Positions 7,054 through 13,289 of a stretch of 13,289 bases of DNA are shown one piece after another. Made by a program: the position numbers and the translations under genes. Under the pieces are notes generated by a model. It saw only the letters and a list, made by a program, of their open reading frames with translations, was not told the origin of the DNA and made no database searches. How positions within the stretch are numbered: position 1 is the first letter of the stretch; each line of letters opens with the position of its first letter. This DNA is from Oscillospiraceae bacterium (lineage in GTDB: Bacteria; Bacillota_A; Clostridia; Oscillospirales; Ruminococcaceae), in the NCBI GenBank assembly GCA_900766795.1, contig CAAFWX010000360.1, forward strand, positions 1 to 13,289. Reading direction: 5' to 3'.

Positions 7054-8085
7054 TCAGCCAGCCATGTTTACAGACTTTACAACAGTGTCAATCATGCCGC
7101 CTACGCTCATGGTGCAGCCTGCGTAAAGAGTTTCATCGGTGGTTACAACGTGACCGTTGTCGAGAGTTTCGGTGGGAATTGCGGAAATCTCGGAAGCGGT
7201 CTTGCCGGTAACGAAATCCTCGAATGCCTGATTCTGCTCGAACCACTCCTTGCCGATTGCGGAAGCGCCGCGCATGTTGTACTCGTCCTTCTTCTCTCTC
7301 TTGGTCTTGATTTCAGCGGCGGTATCGGAAGTGATTTCGCCTGCTGCGTCAAATGTAACCTTGGGCTGAACCTCATCGTAGCATACTGCTGCAAGCTTGC
7401 CGTCAGCGTCAACTGCAACTGCTGCGAAAGAAGTGTACATAGCTGCAACGCCGTCCTCGCCGTCAGCAGCGGACTTGGTTGCGGAGTCTACTTTTGTTGT
7501 GCAAGCGATAGCAAGCTTTGCGTCACCCGTGAAGGTGTTTGCGCCGTCGTCGTTGCAAGCCTTTACGGTAGCGGAAATCATATCCGAAATGCTCATTGTG
7601 CAGCCAGCGAGAAGAGTTTCATCGGTGGTTACAACGTGACCGTTATCGGTTGTCTGGGTCGGGATTGCAGCAACCTCTGCTGCAGTCTTGCCTACAACAT
7701 ACTGCTCGAAAGCCTCTGCCTGCTCAAACCACTCCTTGCCGATGGGGGAAGCGCCGCGCATTGCGTACTCATCGCCCTTTTCCTTCTTTGTCTTGAAGGT
7801 TGCGGAAGCTGCGTCCTCGGGAACTGCGCCGTCGGCAACTTCCATCTTGTTCTGTGCAACGTCGATTTTGCAGGAAACAATCTTGCCTGCATCGTCGGTT
7901 ACAACGGTTGCAACAGTTGCGTCAACCTGTGCCTTGCCCGCAGAGGAAGAAGCGATGGATGTTACCACGCCCATACCGAGCTTGTAGGTAGCGTTCTTGT
8001 CAGCGCCGCCCTCAGCGTTTCCCTTACAGCCTGCGAGGGAAAGAACCATCACAGACGCCATCATTGCTGCCATAATCTTTTTCAT
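7054..8085 (-). CDS. Two-repeat lipoprotein with FMN-site-like AGCTMS motifs
   Basis: The 343-residue protein begins MKKIMAAMMASVMVLSLAGC; the lipobox LAGC puts the lipid on C20, so it should be anchored outside the membrane. The rest is two similar domains. Repeat 1 (about 34-176) and repeat 2 (about 190-338) each contain a short Asp-Gly beta-hairpin (VTDDAGKIV; VDADGKLAA), then TKKEKGDEYAMRGAS or TKREKKDEYNMRGAS, IGKEWFEQ, AxEVAAIPT or ASEISAIPT, DNGHVVTTDETL and AGCTMS (160-165 and 322-327), exactly 162 residues apart. The layout recalls FMN-binding-type domains in which a Gly-x-Thr loop is flavinylated by ApbE; T163 and T325 are the candidates. The apbE neighbour supports this, but the motif is not the canonical S/T-G-A-T. 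GGAGG 9 nt before the ATG at 8085 decides the start. Function is inferred only. Confidence 0.85.
   Translation of the reverse strand: MKKIMAAMMASVMVLSLAGCKGNAEGGADKNATYKLGMGVVTSIASSSAGKAQVDATVATVVTDDAGKIVSCKIDVAQNKMEVADGAVPEDAASATFKTKKEKGDEYAMRGASPIGKEWFEQAEAFEQYVVGKTAAEVAAIPTQTTDNGHVVTTDETLLAGCTMSISDMISATVKACNDDGANTFTGDAKLAIACTTKVDSATKSAADGEDGVAAMYTSFAAVAVDADGKLAAVCYDEVQPKVTFDAAGEITSDTAAEIKTKREKKDEYNMRGASAIGKEWFEQNQAFEDFVTGKTASEISAIPTETLDNGHVVTTDETLYAGCTMSVGGMIDTVVKSVNMAG
7126..7644 (-). repeat. Internal duplication in the lipoprotein gene, still near-identical in DNA
   Basis: Bases 7126-7158 and 7612-7644 are identical over 33 nt, at an offset of 486 bp (162 codons). They encode the HVVTTDETL region just before each AGCTMS motif. 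The flanking repeats are diverged but clearly homologous at protein level, so either the duplication is fairly recent or this segment is kept alike by gene conversion or selection. Confidence 0.85.
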
Positions 8086-8120
8086 AATCAAAGACCTCCA
8101 TAAACATATCCTGTTATTCT

Positions 8121-8148
8121 GCACCTTAATATATTAAGCAAAAGGTGC
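8121..8148. promoter_or_regulatory. Overlapping palindromes in the lipoprotein leader, operator-like
   Basis: GCACCTT (8121-8127) is the inverted partner of AAGGTGC (8142-8148). Inside it lies a perfect 14-bp palindrome, CTTAATATATTAAG (8125-8138). The element covers about +8 to +35 from the predicted transcription start. No U-tract follows, so it is not a terminator. The two dyads share bases and would be alternative RNA hairpins or nested protein sites. Confidence 0.45.
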
Positions 8149-8162
8149 TAATGCTTTTATAC

Positions 8163-8191
8163 ATTTTAACCCTAACTGCCGAATAAATCAA
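8163..8191 (-). promoter_or_regulatory. Predicted promoter of the two-repeat lipoprotein gene
   Basis: On the minus strand, TTGATT (8186-8191) and TAAAAT (8163-8168) are separated by 17 bp; transcription would start near 8156. The match is good but not perfect. No clear terminator is seen after the upstream solute-binding gene, so read-through from it is also possible. The rest of 8086-8329 holds only this promoter, the dyad and the ribosome site. Confidence 0.55.
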
Positions 8192-8329
8192 GTGCTTTAT
8201 ACTGCGAACAGAAGATTTTTGTAACTTTTAACAATACTTTATGCGTAATTAACGCCAATTTTGCTTTTATGCACAAATCATTATGTATCGCGCGCAGTTT
8301 GCACAATCATATACCGGCAGTTCAAGGGG

Positions 8330-9826
8330 TTAAGTGGAGTAATCCGAGATGATGAAATCAATCGTTCCGGCATATTCGCCGCTGAGCATTGTCCAGCTTT
8401 CTCCGTGGAACATGGGGTCAAACAAAATGCTGTCGCAGATTGTATTCATCTCGTCGTTGAAGCCGCGGCAGTCGTCAAAGGAGAAGTTGAACTTCTTAGG
8501 GTCAAGCATTTCCTGCCAGAGGTCGTATACGCGCTCGTCCCAGACAAGCTGCCACTTTTCCTTGCCCTCGTACTTGCCGGAGGTATAGTAAACGGGAGTC
8601 GGGTTGATTGCGTCCTCGCGGGCGGTCTGGAGCAGACCCTCGTCGGTTTGATAAACGCGGCAGAGGTTAATCCAGTCTACTGCGCCCTTGATGTTCTTCG
8701 CACCCTTTGCCACCATGTAGCCGAACGTGTCGTAGGCGATATTGTAGCTGTCGGAGTTGGGGTCGCGCGGGAACGGAACAAACGCGAAATCAGAAGGCAC
8801 TCCGCAGATGTCGTTGTCAACGCCCGATGGGTTCTGAATCTCAGAGGAAGCCGCGCTGTAAGTCCACTCGGGGTTCATTCCGAGGAACAGCAGCCGGCTG
8901 CTGTTTCTTGCCCAAAGCTGGGGAGAAACCCAATCGCCCAGCTCTCCCTGATAGGTCAGACCGTCACGGTAGAGATCCGAGCAGAACTGCATTGCTCTCG
9001 AAACGTTGGGGTCGTTGATGTTGTTGACAATTGTACCGTCGGGCTGAACATCCACAAGGCTGGTTCCGGTGGTAGCGATGAAGCTCATTCCGCCCTCGCC
9101 CGCATAGCCGATGTTATCGTCGTCGAGGTTGCACCAATCCACCAGAAGCTGACGGAAGGTGTCCCATGTCCAGTTGTTCTCCATATAGAGGTCATACGGG
9201 TCGGTAAGGGAGTATTCGTCAATGACTGCACGGTTGTAGTTAATCGCGAAGTTGGTGGTTATTCGGTAAGGGTAATAGTAGTGCTTTCCCTTATAGGCAA
9301 AGTCCTCGATTGCGGTAGCCATGTCAGCCCACAGAGGCGAGTTGGGGTCGATGTAGTCGTCAAGAGGCTCATACATATTCTTGCTCATGCCGTTCGGGAA
9401 GGACATCCACTCATAGCGGACAATATCGGGAGAATCGTCCGAGGCAATAAGCGTGCCCAGTTTCTCGAAATAAGCCGAGCCGCTGGAGCAGTTAATGTAC
9501 TCCATCTCGCCGCCGTAAAGCTCGCTGGTGAAGATCTTGACCTGCTCTGCGGAGCTTCCGTCAGAAGCAAGGTCGTAATAGCCGAGCCATGTGATTTTTC
9601 CGGAGTTTCCGTCGGGCACAAAGTTCTCCGTGCCGATCTGCTTTATTTCGGCGTCGGTGTCGGCAAACTCGTCCTCGTCACGGGTGGTCGTGGTTGCCGC
9701 AGTAGTGACCGCGGGAGAATTGCCCGTGCTGCTCTGGGTGTCGGGCTGCTCCTCCTCGCATGCGGTAAGCGTTAATGCAAGCGCCATTGCTAGCACCGCC
9801 GATGTGCATTTTTTAATTTCTTTCAT
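8330..9826 (-). CDS. Extracellular solute-binding lipoprotein, sugar ABC-type
   Basis: The protein has 498 residues and starts MKEIKKCTSAVLAMALALTL, with lipobox LTAC placing the lipidated cysteine at C23. A Thr/Ser/acidic spacer follows (about 24-60, containing TTAATTTTRDEDEF). The body reads like a family-1 extracellular sugar-binding protein: a secretion and anchoring region, PDIVRYEW, MYEPLDDYI, YKGKHYYYPYRITTNFAINYN and NNWTWDTFRQLL, with many surface Trp and Tyr residues suited to carbohydrate stacking. It is longer than the usual ~420. No permease or ATPase gene is present in the window, so it is an orphan here and its substrate cannot be named. AAGGAGG lies 4 nt before the ATG at 9826. 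An in-frame ATG 20 codons upstream is rejected because the lipoprotein signal starts here. Confidence 0.82.
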   Translation of the reverse strand: MKEIKKCTSAVLAMALALTLTACEEEQPDTQSSTGNSPAVTTAATTTTRDEDEFADTDAEIKQIGTENFVPDGNSGKITWLGYYDLASDGSSAEQVKIFTSELYGGEMEYINCSSGSAYFEKLGTLIASDDSPDIVRYEWMSFPNGMSKNMYEPLDDYIDPNSPLWADMATAIEDFAYKGKHYYYPYRITTNFAINYNRAVIDEYSLTDPYDLYMENNWTWDTFRQLLVDWCNLDDDNIGYAGEGGMSFIATTGTSLVDVQPDGTIVNNINDPNVSRAMQFCSDLYRDGLTYQGELGDWVSPQLWARNSSRLLFLGMNPEWTYSAASSEIQNPSGVDNDICGVPSDFAFVPFPRDPNSDSYNIAYDTFGYMVAKGAKNIKGAVDWINLCRVYQTDEGLLQTAREDAINPTPVYYTSGKYEGKEKWQLVWDERVYDLWQEMLDPKKFNFSFDDCRGFNDEMNTICDSILFDPMFHGESWTMLSGEYAGTIDFIISDYST

Positions 9827-9871
9827 AGTTCCTCCTTGGGGGTATTTTTTTGGGGCAGTATGCTCCCCACA

Positions 9872-9885
9872 TGTAAACGATATCA
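9872..9885. promoter_or_regulatory. cre-like operator overlapping the solute-binding gene's -10 box
   Basis: TGTAAACGATATCA matches every fixed position of the published cre consensus TGWNANCGNTNNCA, the site bound by CcpA/LacI-family regulators, and does so on both strands. It covers the -10 hexamer (9877-9882), a position that would repress transcription when bound. A sugar-binding target fits catabolite control or a local LacI-family repressor. Confidence 0.6.
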
Positions 9886-9905
9886 CAAAAACTGCGGTTT
9901 GTCAA
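9877..9905 (-). promoter_or_regulatory. Predicted promoter of the solute-binding lipoprotein
   Basis: On the minus strand a perfect TTGACA (9900-9905) and a weaker TATCGT (9877-9882) are 17 bp apart. The predicted leader contains GGGG-AGCATACTG-CCCC, a small hairpin near 9853-9869, followed by an A-run and the ribosome site. Confidence 0.68.
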
Positions 9906-9918
9906 TGCACATTAGTCA

Positions 9919-9960
9919 CAAAAAAGAAAAGCGACTTTAGATATTATTCCTAAAGCCGCT
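9919..9960 (-). terminator. Rho-independent terminator after the exchanger gene
   Basis: An 11-bp stem with one G-U pair joins 9930-9940 and 9950-9960 around a 9-nt loop. On the minus strand it is followed by TTTTCTTTTTTG (9919-9929 on the plus strand). It starts 15 nt after the stop codon and separates this gene from the solute-binding gene's promoter. Confidence 0.88.
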
Positions 9961-9974
9961 GACAAAAATTTCTG

Positions 9975-10943
9975 TCAAAAAACGTATTCGCGGAGAATTG
10001 CAAAAGCCATATAGCAAACATACATGAACACAAGAAGTCCGCCCTCAACGCGCGTAACCTTCTTCCCTGTTATACAGAAAACGTAAGCCAGCAGGCACAC
10101 AACGATATACACAACGCAATCGGTGAGGGTGTTCACCGCGCTCGCTGCGTCAATCGTTATCGGGGAAATAAGTCCCGACACGCCAAGAATCATGAGCACA
10201 TTGAAGATGTTTGAGCCGATGACGTTTCCCATAGCCACATCGTTTTCGCCCTTTCGCGCGGCGGTTATCGAGGTGACAAGCTCGGGAAGCGACGTTCCTA
10301 CCGCGCATATCGTAAGCCCAATCAGCGTTTCGCTCATTCCGACGGCAGTACCTATAGCGCTTGCGTTGTCAACGACAAAGTTTCCGCCAAAGACGATGGC
10401 CGCCGCGCCTCCGACAATAAAAAACGCGCACTTCCACCACACAAAGGGCTTGTCGTCCTCTGTCTTAGGGGAAGGATTTTTCATGGCTGAAACCACCGTC
10501 CAGACCATATAGCCCGCAAGCAGTACCACCAGAATACCTGCCTCAACGCGGGTGAGCACTCCCGTGCCGCCGCCAATAAACAGCATAGCCAGAAACACCG
10601 CCGAAACCGCGATGGAAACGGGATAATCACGCCTGAGCAGCTCCTTCGTCACCATGGAGGGAATAATCGCCGAGCACACGCCAAGCACTGCAAGCAGGTT
10701 GAACAGGTTCGAGCCTATCACATTGCTGACCGCCATGGAGTTCGCTCCGCTGACGGAAGCCGAAATGCTGACGGCAAGCTCGGGCGCGCTTGTGCCCATC
10801 GCGACAATCGTAAGTCCCACAACAAACGAGGGAATCCTGAGCTTCCGCGCGAGAGCGCAGGCGCCGTCAACAAAAAAATCCGCGCCCTTAATCAGCAGGA
10901 CAAATCCCACAAGCAAAAGGGCAATATTAATCGCAATCGTCAT
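9975..10943 (-). CDS. Sodium/calcium exchanger family membrane protein (CaCA)
   Basis: The 322-residue, roughly ten-helix protein has the two inverted alpha repeats that define the calcium/cation antiporter family. Alpha-1 has GTSAPEL (50-56) with NVIGSNLFN (74-82). Alpha-2 has GTSLPEL (216-222) with MGNVIGSNIFN (238-248). The paired acidic residues E54 and E220 form the ion site. A hydrophilic loop around 153-167 joins the halves. The usual reaction is export of Ca2+ in exchange for Na+ (some members use K+ or H+). If the Rnf complex here pumps Na+, the gradient could drive it, but that is inference. AAGGAGA 5 nt before the ATG at 10943 fixes the start. Single-gene unit with its own promoter and terminator. 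Confidence 0.92.
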   Translation of the reverse strand: MTIAINIALLLVGFVLLIKGADFFVDGACALARKLRIPSFVVGLTIVAMGTSAPELAVSISASVSGANSMAVSNVIGSNLFNLLAVLGVCSAIIPSMVTKELLRRDYPVSIAVSAVFLAMLFIGGGTGVLTRVEAGILVVLLAGYMVWTVVSAMKNPSPKTEDDKPFVWWKCAFFIVGGAAAIVFGGNFVVDNASAIGTAVGMSETLIGLTICAVGTSLPELVTSITAARKGENDVAMGNVIGSNIFNVLMILGVSGLISPITIDAASAVNTLTDCVVYIVVCLLAYVFCITGKKVTRVEGGLLVFMYVCYMAFAILREYVF

Positions 10944-10988
10944 ATTTTTCTCCTTATATCTCGGCGAAAAGCGCCGCTTATGTCCTAC

Positions 10989-11017
10989 ATTATACAGGAA
11001 ATCCATAGAAAAATCAA
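10989..11017 (-). promoter_or_regulatory. Predicted promoter of the exchanger gene
   Basis: On the minus strand, TTGATT (11012-11017) and a perfect TATAAT (10989-10994) are separated by 17 bp. Transcription would start near 10982. The leader carries a small hairpin, CGGCG (10962-10966) with CGCCG (10972-10976), just before the ribosome site. Confidence 0.72.
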
Positions 11018-11021
11018 GGGG

Positions 11022-11054
11022 AAAAATAGTCCCGCCATTTTTTTGGCGGGACTA
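11022..11054 (-). terminator. Rho-independent terminator after the EAL gene
   Basis: A perfect 11-bp stem, TAGTCCCGCCA (11027-11037) with TGGCGGGACTA (11044-11054), has a 6-nt loop. On the minus strand it runs into TTTTT (11022-11026). It lies about 20 nt after the stop codon, and its U-tract is only a few bases from the next gene's -35 box. Confidence 0.92.
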
Positions 11055-11075
11055 CCGGCTGTCGATAACATGTTT

Positions 11076-13013
11076 TTATATTGTGGGTTGGTTTGCGTTG
11101 AGAATAAACGCGACAAAATCCGCTTTGGGAATGGGCTTGGAGAAATAATAGCCCTGAATGAAGTCGCACTTGAGGTTTGAGAACCGCTGAACCATGGACT
11201 GCGTTTCGATCCCCTCGACGACGATTTCCATGTTCATATCCTTAAGCATTCTCACGGTGTTCTGGAGCACAATCCACATCTTGGGGTTGTTCTGCTCGTC
11301 AGCAAAAGATTTGTCAAGCTTTACAATCTTCAGGGGCAGGCTGATTACGCGCTTCATATTGGAATAGCCCGTACCGTAGTCGTCCAGCGAGAACGAAATG
11401 CCTGCCGCACAGAGCTTTTGCAGATTGGACGCCATAGCGCACTGCGAAAGTCCCGAGGCGGTTTCGGTTATCTCGAGGTTTATCCGGTCGGAGGTTACAT
11501 TGTAGCGCCGCATGATTTCCAGAACCTTGTCGGCAAGGTCGCTTTTCATGCACTGCGCCACTGAAAGGTTTATCTCAATATAGTCGAGATTAAGCTTCCT
11601 GAACTCGTTGCTGCCGATGAACGCGCAGACCTCCTCAAGAACATACTCGCCTATCCTGTGAATCGCTCCGCTCTTTTCGGCGGCGGGAATGAACAGGTCG
11701 GGCGAAATGAATCCGTGCTCGGGGTCAATAAGGCGAAGCAGCGCCTCAGCCGAGGAGAAACGGTTCTCCGAAACGGAATAAATCGGCTGGTAGTAAACCT
11801 GAAAGCTGTGGTTTGCGAGCGCGCGTTCGATGATGTCGTCAAGCTCGCGCATGAGCGTACAGCGCTTCTCATGGTAAACATCGCTTGCTTTCACAACCTC
11901 GCCCGTAACTTCAATCGCCTCTGAAAGGTCGTCCTCAAACGCCATCAGCGAACGGAAATCCGGAATATCCTCGGGGCAGTTGACAATGCAGATTTTCGGC
12001 AGCAGCTTCACTTCGCTGCCGTTTATCTCAAAGCCGCGCGAAAGCTCACGGTTCAGCTTTTCGGCAAACTCCTCAACATTTTTGCGCCTGCTCAGCACCA
12101 CGCTGTACTGACCGCGTTCGCGGTTGTAGTTATCGGCGTTGGTGCGCGCTTCGGCGTCCGCTTTGATGATACGCTCGCCGACAGCGCTCAGAAGCTCGTT
12201 TGTGACCTCGTATCCGAGCATGGTTCCGACGCTTCGGAAGTTTGAAATGCAGATGAGAATTACGCTGAAGGATTTACCGTTTGTAAATGCCCTGCGCATA
12301 TTTTCGGCGTAGCTGCTGAACCTGCGCAGACCCGTTACGGAGTCGATACCATCCTCGGGGCGCTGAATCGACATGGTGATAAACAGCAAGCCAATTGCCC
12401 CTGCAAACATCTCGAGAACATACATCGGGTACAGGAACTGAACCAGCATAGCAACTAGCTCCAGCGGGATAACCGCAAGCAGCGCCGTCACAATGGAATT
12501 TCCGATGGATTTGCGGTATTTAACGATATAGCCCACCACATAAACGCTGTACCAGATGGTGCAGAAATACATCAGCACAAACAGCGGTCCGCGGGTATAG
12601 GTCATTGTCCCAGTGCCGAGATTGAACAGCCATCCAGTGAACGGGTTTACGACAAGTGCAGCAACAACCAGCGCAAACGGTGCGCAAATCATTATCAGTG
12701 TTCCCTTGCGTTTTGTGAGAGTATGCCATGTGTCAGTTATGCTCACCACATAAAACAGATAAAGCGGAACAGACAAATTGTGAAACAGCAAATAGAAGCT
12801 ATGAGCAAAATACAGCAGCGGAGCATTCTGCACCTGCTCGTTGTCAAGGGTTACGGCGAGCACGTCAAACGCATTCGCAACAATGGCGGTCACCACCATC
12901 AATATATAGACCTTGTACGACGTTCCCTTTGTCTTTCTTCGGGAAATAGCGGTATAGAAAATCACGGCAAGCAGAATCAGCGCCGCAATATCAAAAGTCA
13001 CACTTTTCGTCAT
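11076..13013 (-). CDS. Membrane-bound EAL-domain c-di-GMP phosphodiesterase with degenerate GGDEF domain
   Basis: The 645-residue protein has an N-terminal sensor of about seven helices (residues 5-214), a GGDEF-like domain (about 222-345) and a C-terminal EAL domain (about 388-640). The GGDEF fold is recognisable from DSVTGLRRF, but the signature position reads RGQYS (300-304), so cyclase activity is unlikely. The EAL domain keeps the residues known to be needed for c-di-GMP hydrolysis: E423 (EALLRL), N482, E514, D544 and D545 (DDYGTGYS), K565, E600 (EGIE) and Q620 (QGYYFSKP). It should therefore degrade c-di-GMP in response to a membrane signal; the GGDEF-like part may bind GTP. AAGGAGGG 6 nt before the ATG gives the start. 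Promoter and terminator are its own. Confidence 0.93.
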   Translation of the reverse strand: MTKSVTFDIAALILLAVIFYTAISRRKTKGTSYKVYILMVVTAIVANAFDVLAVTLDNEQVQNAPLLYFAHSFYLLFHNLSVPLYLFYVVSITDTWHTLTKRKGTLIMICAPFALVVAALVVNPFTGWLFNLGTGTMTYTRGPLFVLMYFCTIWYSVYVVGYIVKYRKSIGNSIVTALLAVIPLELVAMLVQFLYPMYVLEMFAGAIGLLFITMSIQRPEDGIDSVTGLRRFSSYAENMRRAFTNGKSFSVILICISNFRSVGTMLGYEVTNELLSAVGERIIKADAEARTNADNYNRERGQYSVVLSRRKNVEEFAEKLNRELSRGFEINGSEVKLLPKICIVNCPEDIPDFRSLMAFEDDLSEAIEVTGEVVKASDVYHEKRCTLMRELDDIIERALANHSFQVYYQPIYSVSENRFSSAEALLRLIDPEHGFISPDLFIPAAEKSGAIHRIGEYVLEEVCAFIGSNEFRKLNLDYIEINLSVAQCMKSDLADKVLEIMRRYNVTSDRINLEITETASGLSQCAMASNLQKLCAAGISFSLDDYGTGYSNMKRVISLPLKIVKLDKSFADEQNNPKMWIVLQNTVRMLKDMNMEIVVEGIETQSMVQRFSNLKCDFIQGYYFSKPIPKADFVAFILNANQPTI

Positions 13014-13064
13014 AATGCTCCCTCCTTTCCGAACAGTAAATCCGTAAAAATAAATACCCTTTAA

Positions 13065-13094
13065 ATTATAGCATACAAAACATCAGCGTGTCAA
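13065..13094 (-). promoter_or_regulatory. Predicted promoter of the EAL-domain gene
   Basis: On the minus strand a perfect TTGACA (13089-13094) and a perfect TATAAT (13065-13070) are 18 bp apart, with TGC before the -10 as in an extended -10. The leader is about 45 nt. The -35 region TGTGTTGACA and the 18-bp spacing are the same as in the rnf promoter. Confidence 0.8.
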
Positions 13095-13165
13095 CACAAA
13101 AAAAGATTGAAAGCGAGCAAATAATGCACAAACTTCATTGTTAAAAACAAACAATTCTTTTGGGG

Positions 13166-13194
13166 TTGACGACATTTCACGAACGGTGTATAAT
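13166..13194 (+). promoter_or_regulatory. Predicted divergent promoter of the right-edge gene
   Basis: TTGACG (13166-13171) and a perfect TATAAT (13189-13194) are 17 bp apart on the plus strand. The leader is about 25 nt and contains GGAGGT 7 nt before the ATG at 13226. The EAL promoter and this one diverge about 70 bp apart. Confidence 0.78.
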
Positions 13195-13225
13195 AACAGT
13201 AACAACTATTACGGAGGTAATTTAC

Positions 13226-13289
13226 ATGGATTTTATCACGCAAGCAAACAGGATTTACTATGAAACTCAGGGCAAGCTCCTCGCGGAAA
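13226..13289 (+). CDS. Start of a probable small GNAT-family acetyltransferase, cut by the window edge
   Basis: Only 21 codons are present, reading MDFITQANRIYYETQGKLLA and then Glu. The pattern of a short leader, NRIY, a variable acidic or glycine turn and GKLLAE is how small YjdJ-type GNAT N-acetyltransferases usually begin. That recognition rests on a short stretch, and the substrate is unknown. The start is well supported by the promoter at 13166-13194 and a GGAGGT 7 nt upstream of ATG. The gene is incomplete only because the window ends. Confidence 0.5.
   Translation, partial: MDFITQANRIYYETQGKLLAE

Noticed and set aside
8261..9775. Open plus-strand frame of about 500 codons opposite the solute-binding gene
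   Set aside because: It mirrors the coding frame of a gene with a clear signal peptide, ribosome site and promoter. It has no ribosome site or recognisable domain of its own, and such antisense frames are common with this codon usage.
9827..9886. Upstream in-frame ATG for the solute-binding gene (likewise 8086-8124 for the lipoprotein and 10944-11006 for the exchanger)
   Set aside because: In each case the upstream residues precede a standard signal peptide or first helix, while a strong ribosome site sits at the later ATG. For the solute-binding gene and the exchanger, the extension also crosses the predicted leader or promoter.
1..13289. CRISPR arrays, tRNA or rRNA genes, transposases, prophage genes
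   Set aside because: I found no regularly spaced repeats, no cloverleaf-like runs and no such protein families in any reading frame.

Overview
The window looks like chromosomal DNA of a Gram-positive clostridium (Bacillota), most likely a Ruminococcus-type Oscillospiraceae member. The support is: an Rnf operon in the clostridial order C-D-G-E-A-B; strong AGGAGG ribosome sites; near-consensus TTGACA/TATAAT promoters; a perfect match to the Gram-positive cre consensus; and several lipoproteins with short signal peptides. The genus is an inference from style, not from a marker gene. Nearly everything is on the minus strand. Only a gene fragment at the extreme right is on the plus strand.

Layout, left to right. 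1-185 has no convincing gene; it holds inverted and tandem short repeats that look like the end of an interspersed element. 186-5723 is the complete six-gene rnf operon, transcribed right to left as rnfC, rnfD, rnfG, rnfE, rnfA, rnfB, with ATGA overlaps or 1-12 nt gaps. It has its own near-consensus promoter at about 5794-5823. 5917-6972 is apbE, the flavin transferase that would attach FMN to RnfG and RnfD, closed by a clear terminator. 7054-8085 is a lipoprotein made of two repeated domains, each ending in an AGCTMS motif resembling an FMN attachment site. 8330-9826 is a sugar-ABC-type solute-binding lipoprotein without permease genes; a cre-like operator overlaps its -10 box. 9975-10943 is a sodium/calcium exchanger-family membrane protein with its own promoter and terminator. 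11076-13013 is a membrane-bound protein with a degenerate GGDEF domain and an intact EAL (c-di-GMP phosphodiesterase) domain. A divergent promoter at 13166-13194 drives the first codons of a probable small GNAT acetyltransferase at 13226.

How the genes fit together. Rnf oxidises reduced ferredoxin, reduces NAD+ and pumps Na+ or H+; ApbE supplies its covalent flavins outside the membrane. Two features are unusual. RnfG is about twice the usual length, with two FMN-binding domains. The adjacent two-repeat lipoprotein carries an AGCT-type motif like that of the second RnfG domain. Together they suggest a multi-flavin, extracytosolic extension of the Rnf electron path, made by one flavinylation enzyme. 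This is inference from motifs and neighbourhood, not demonstrated.
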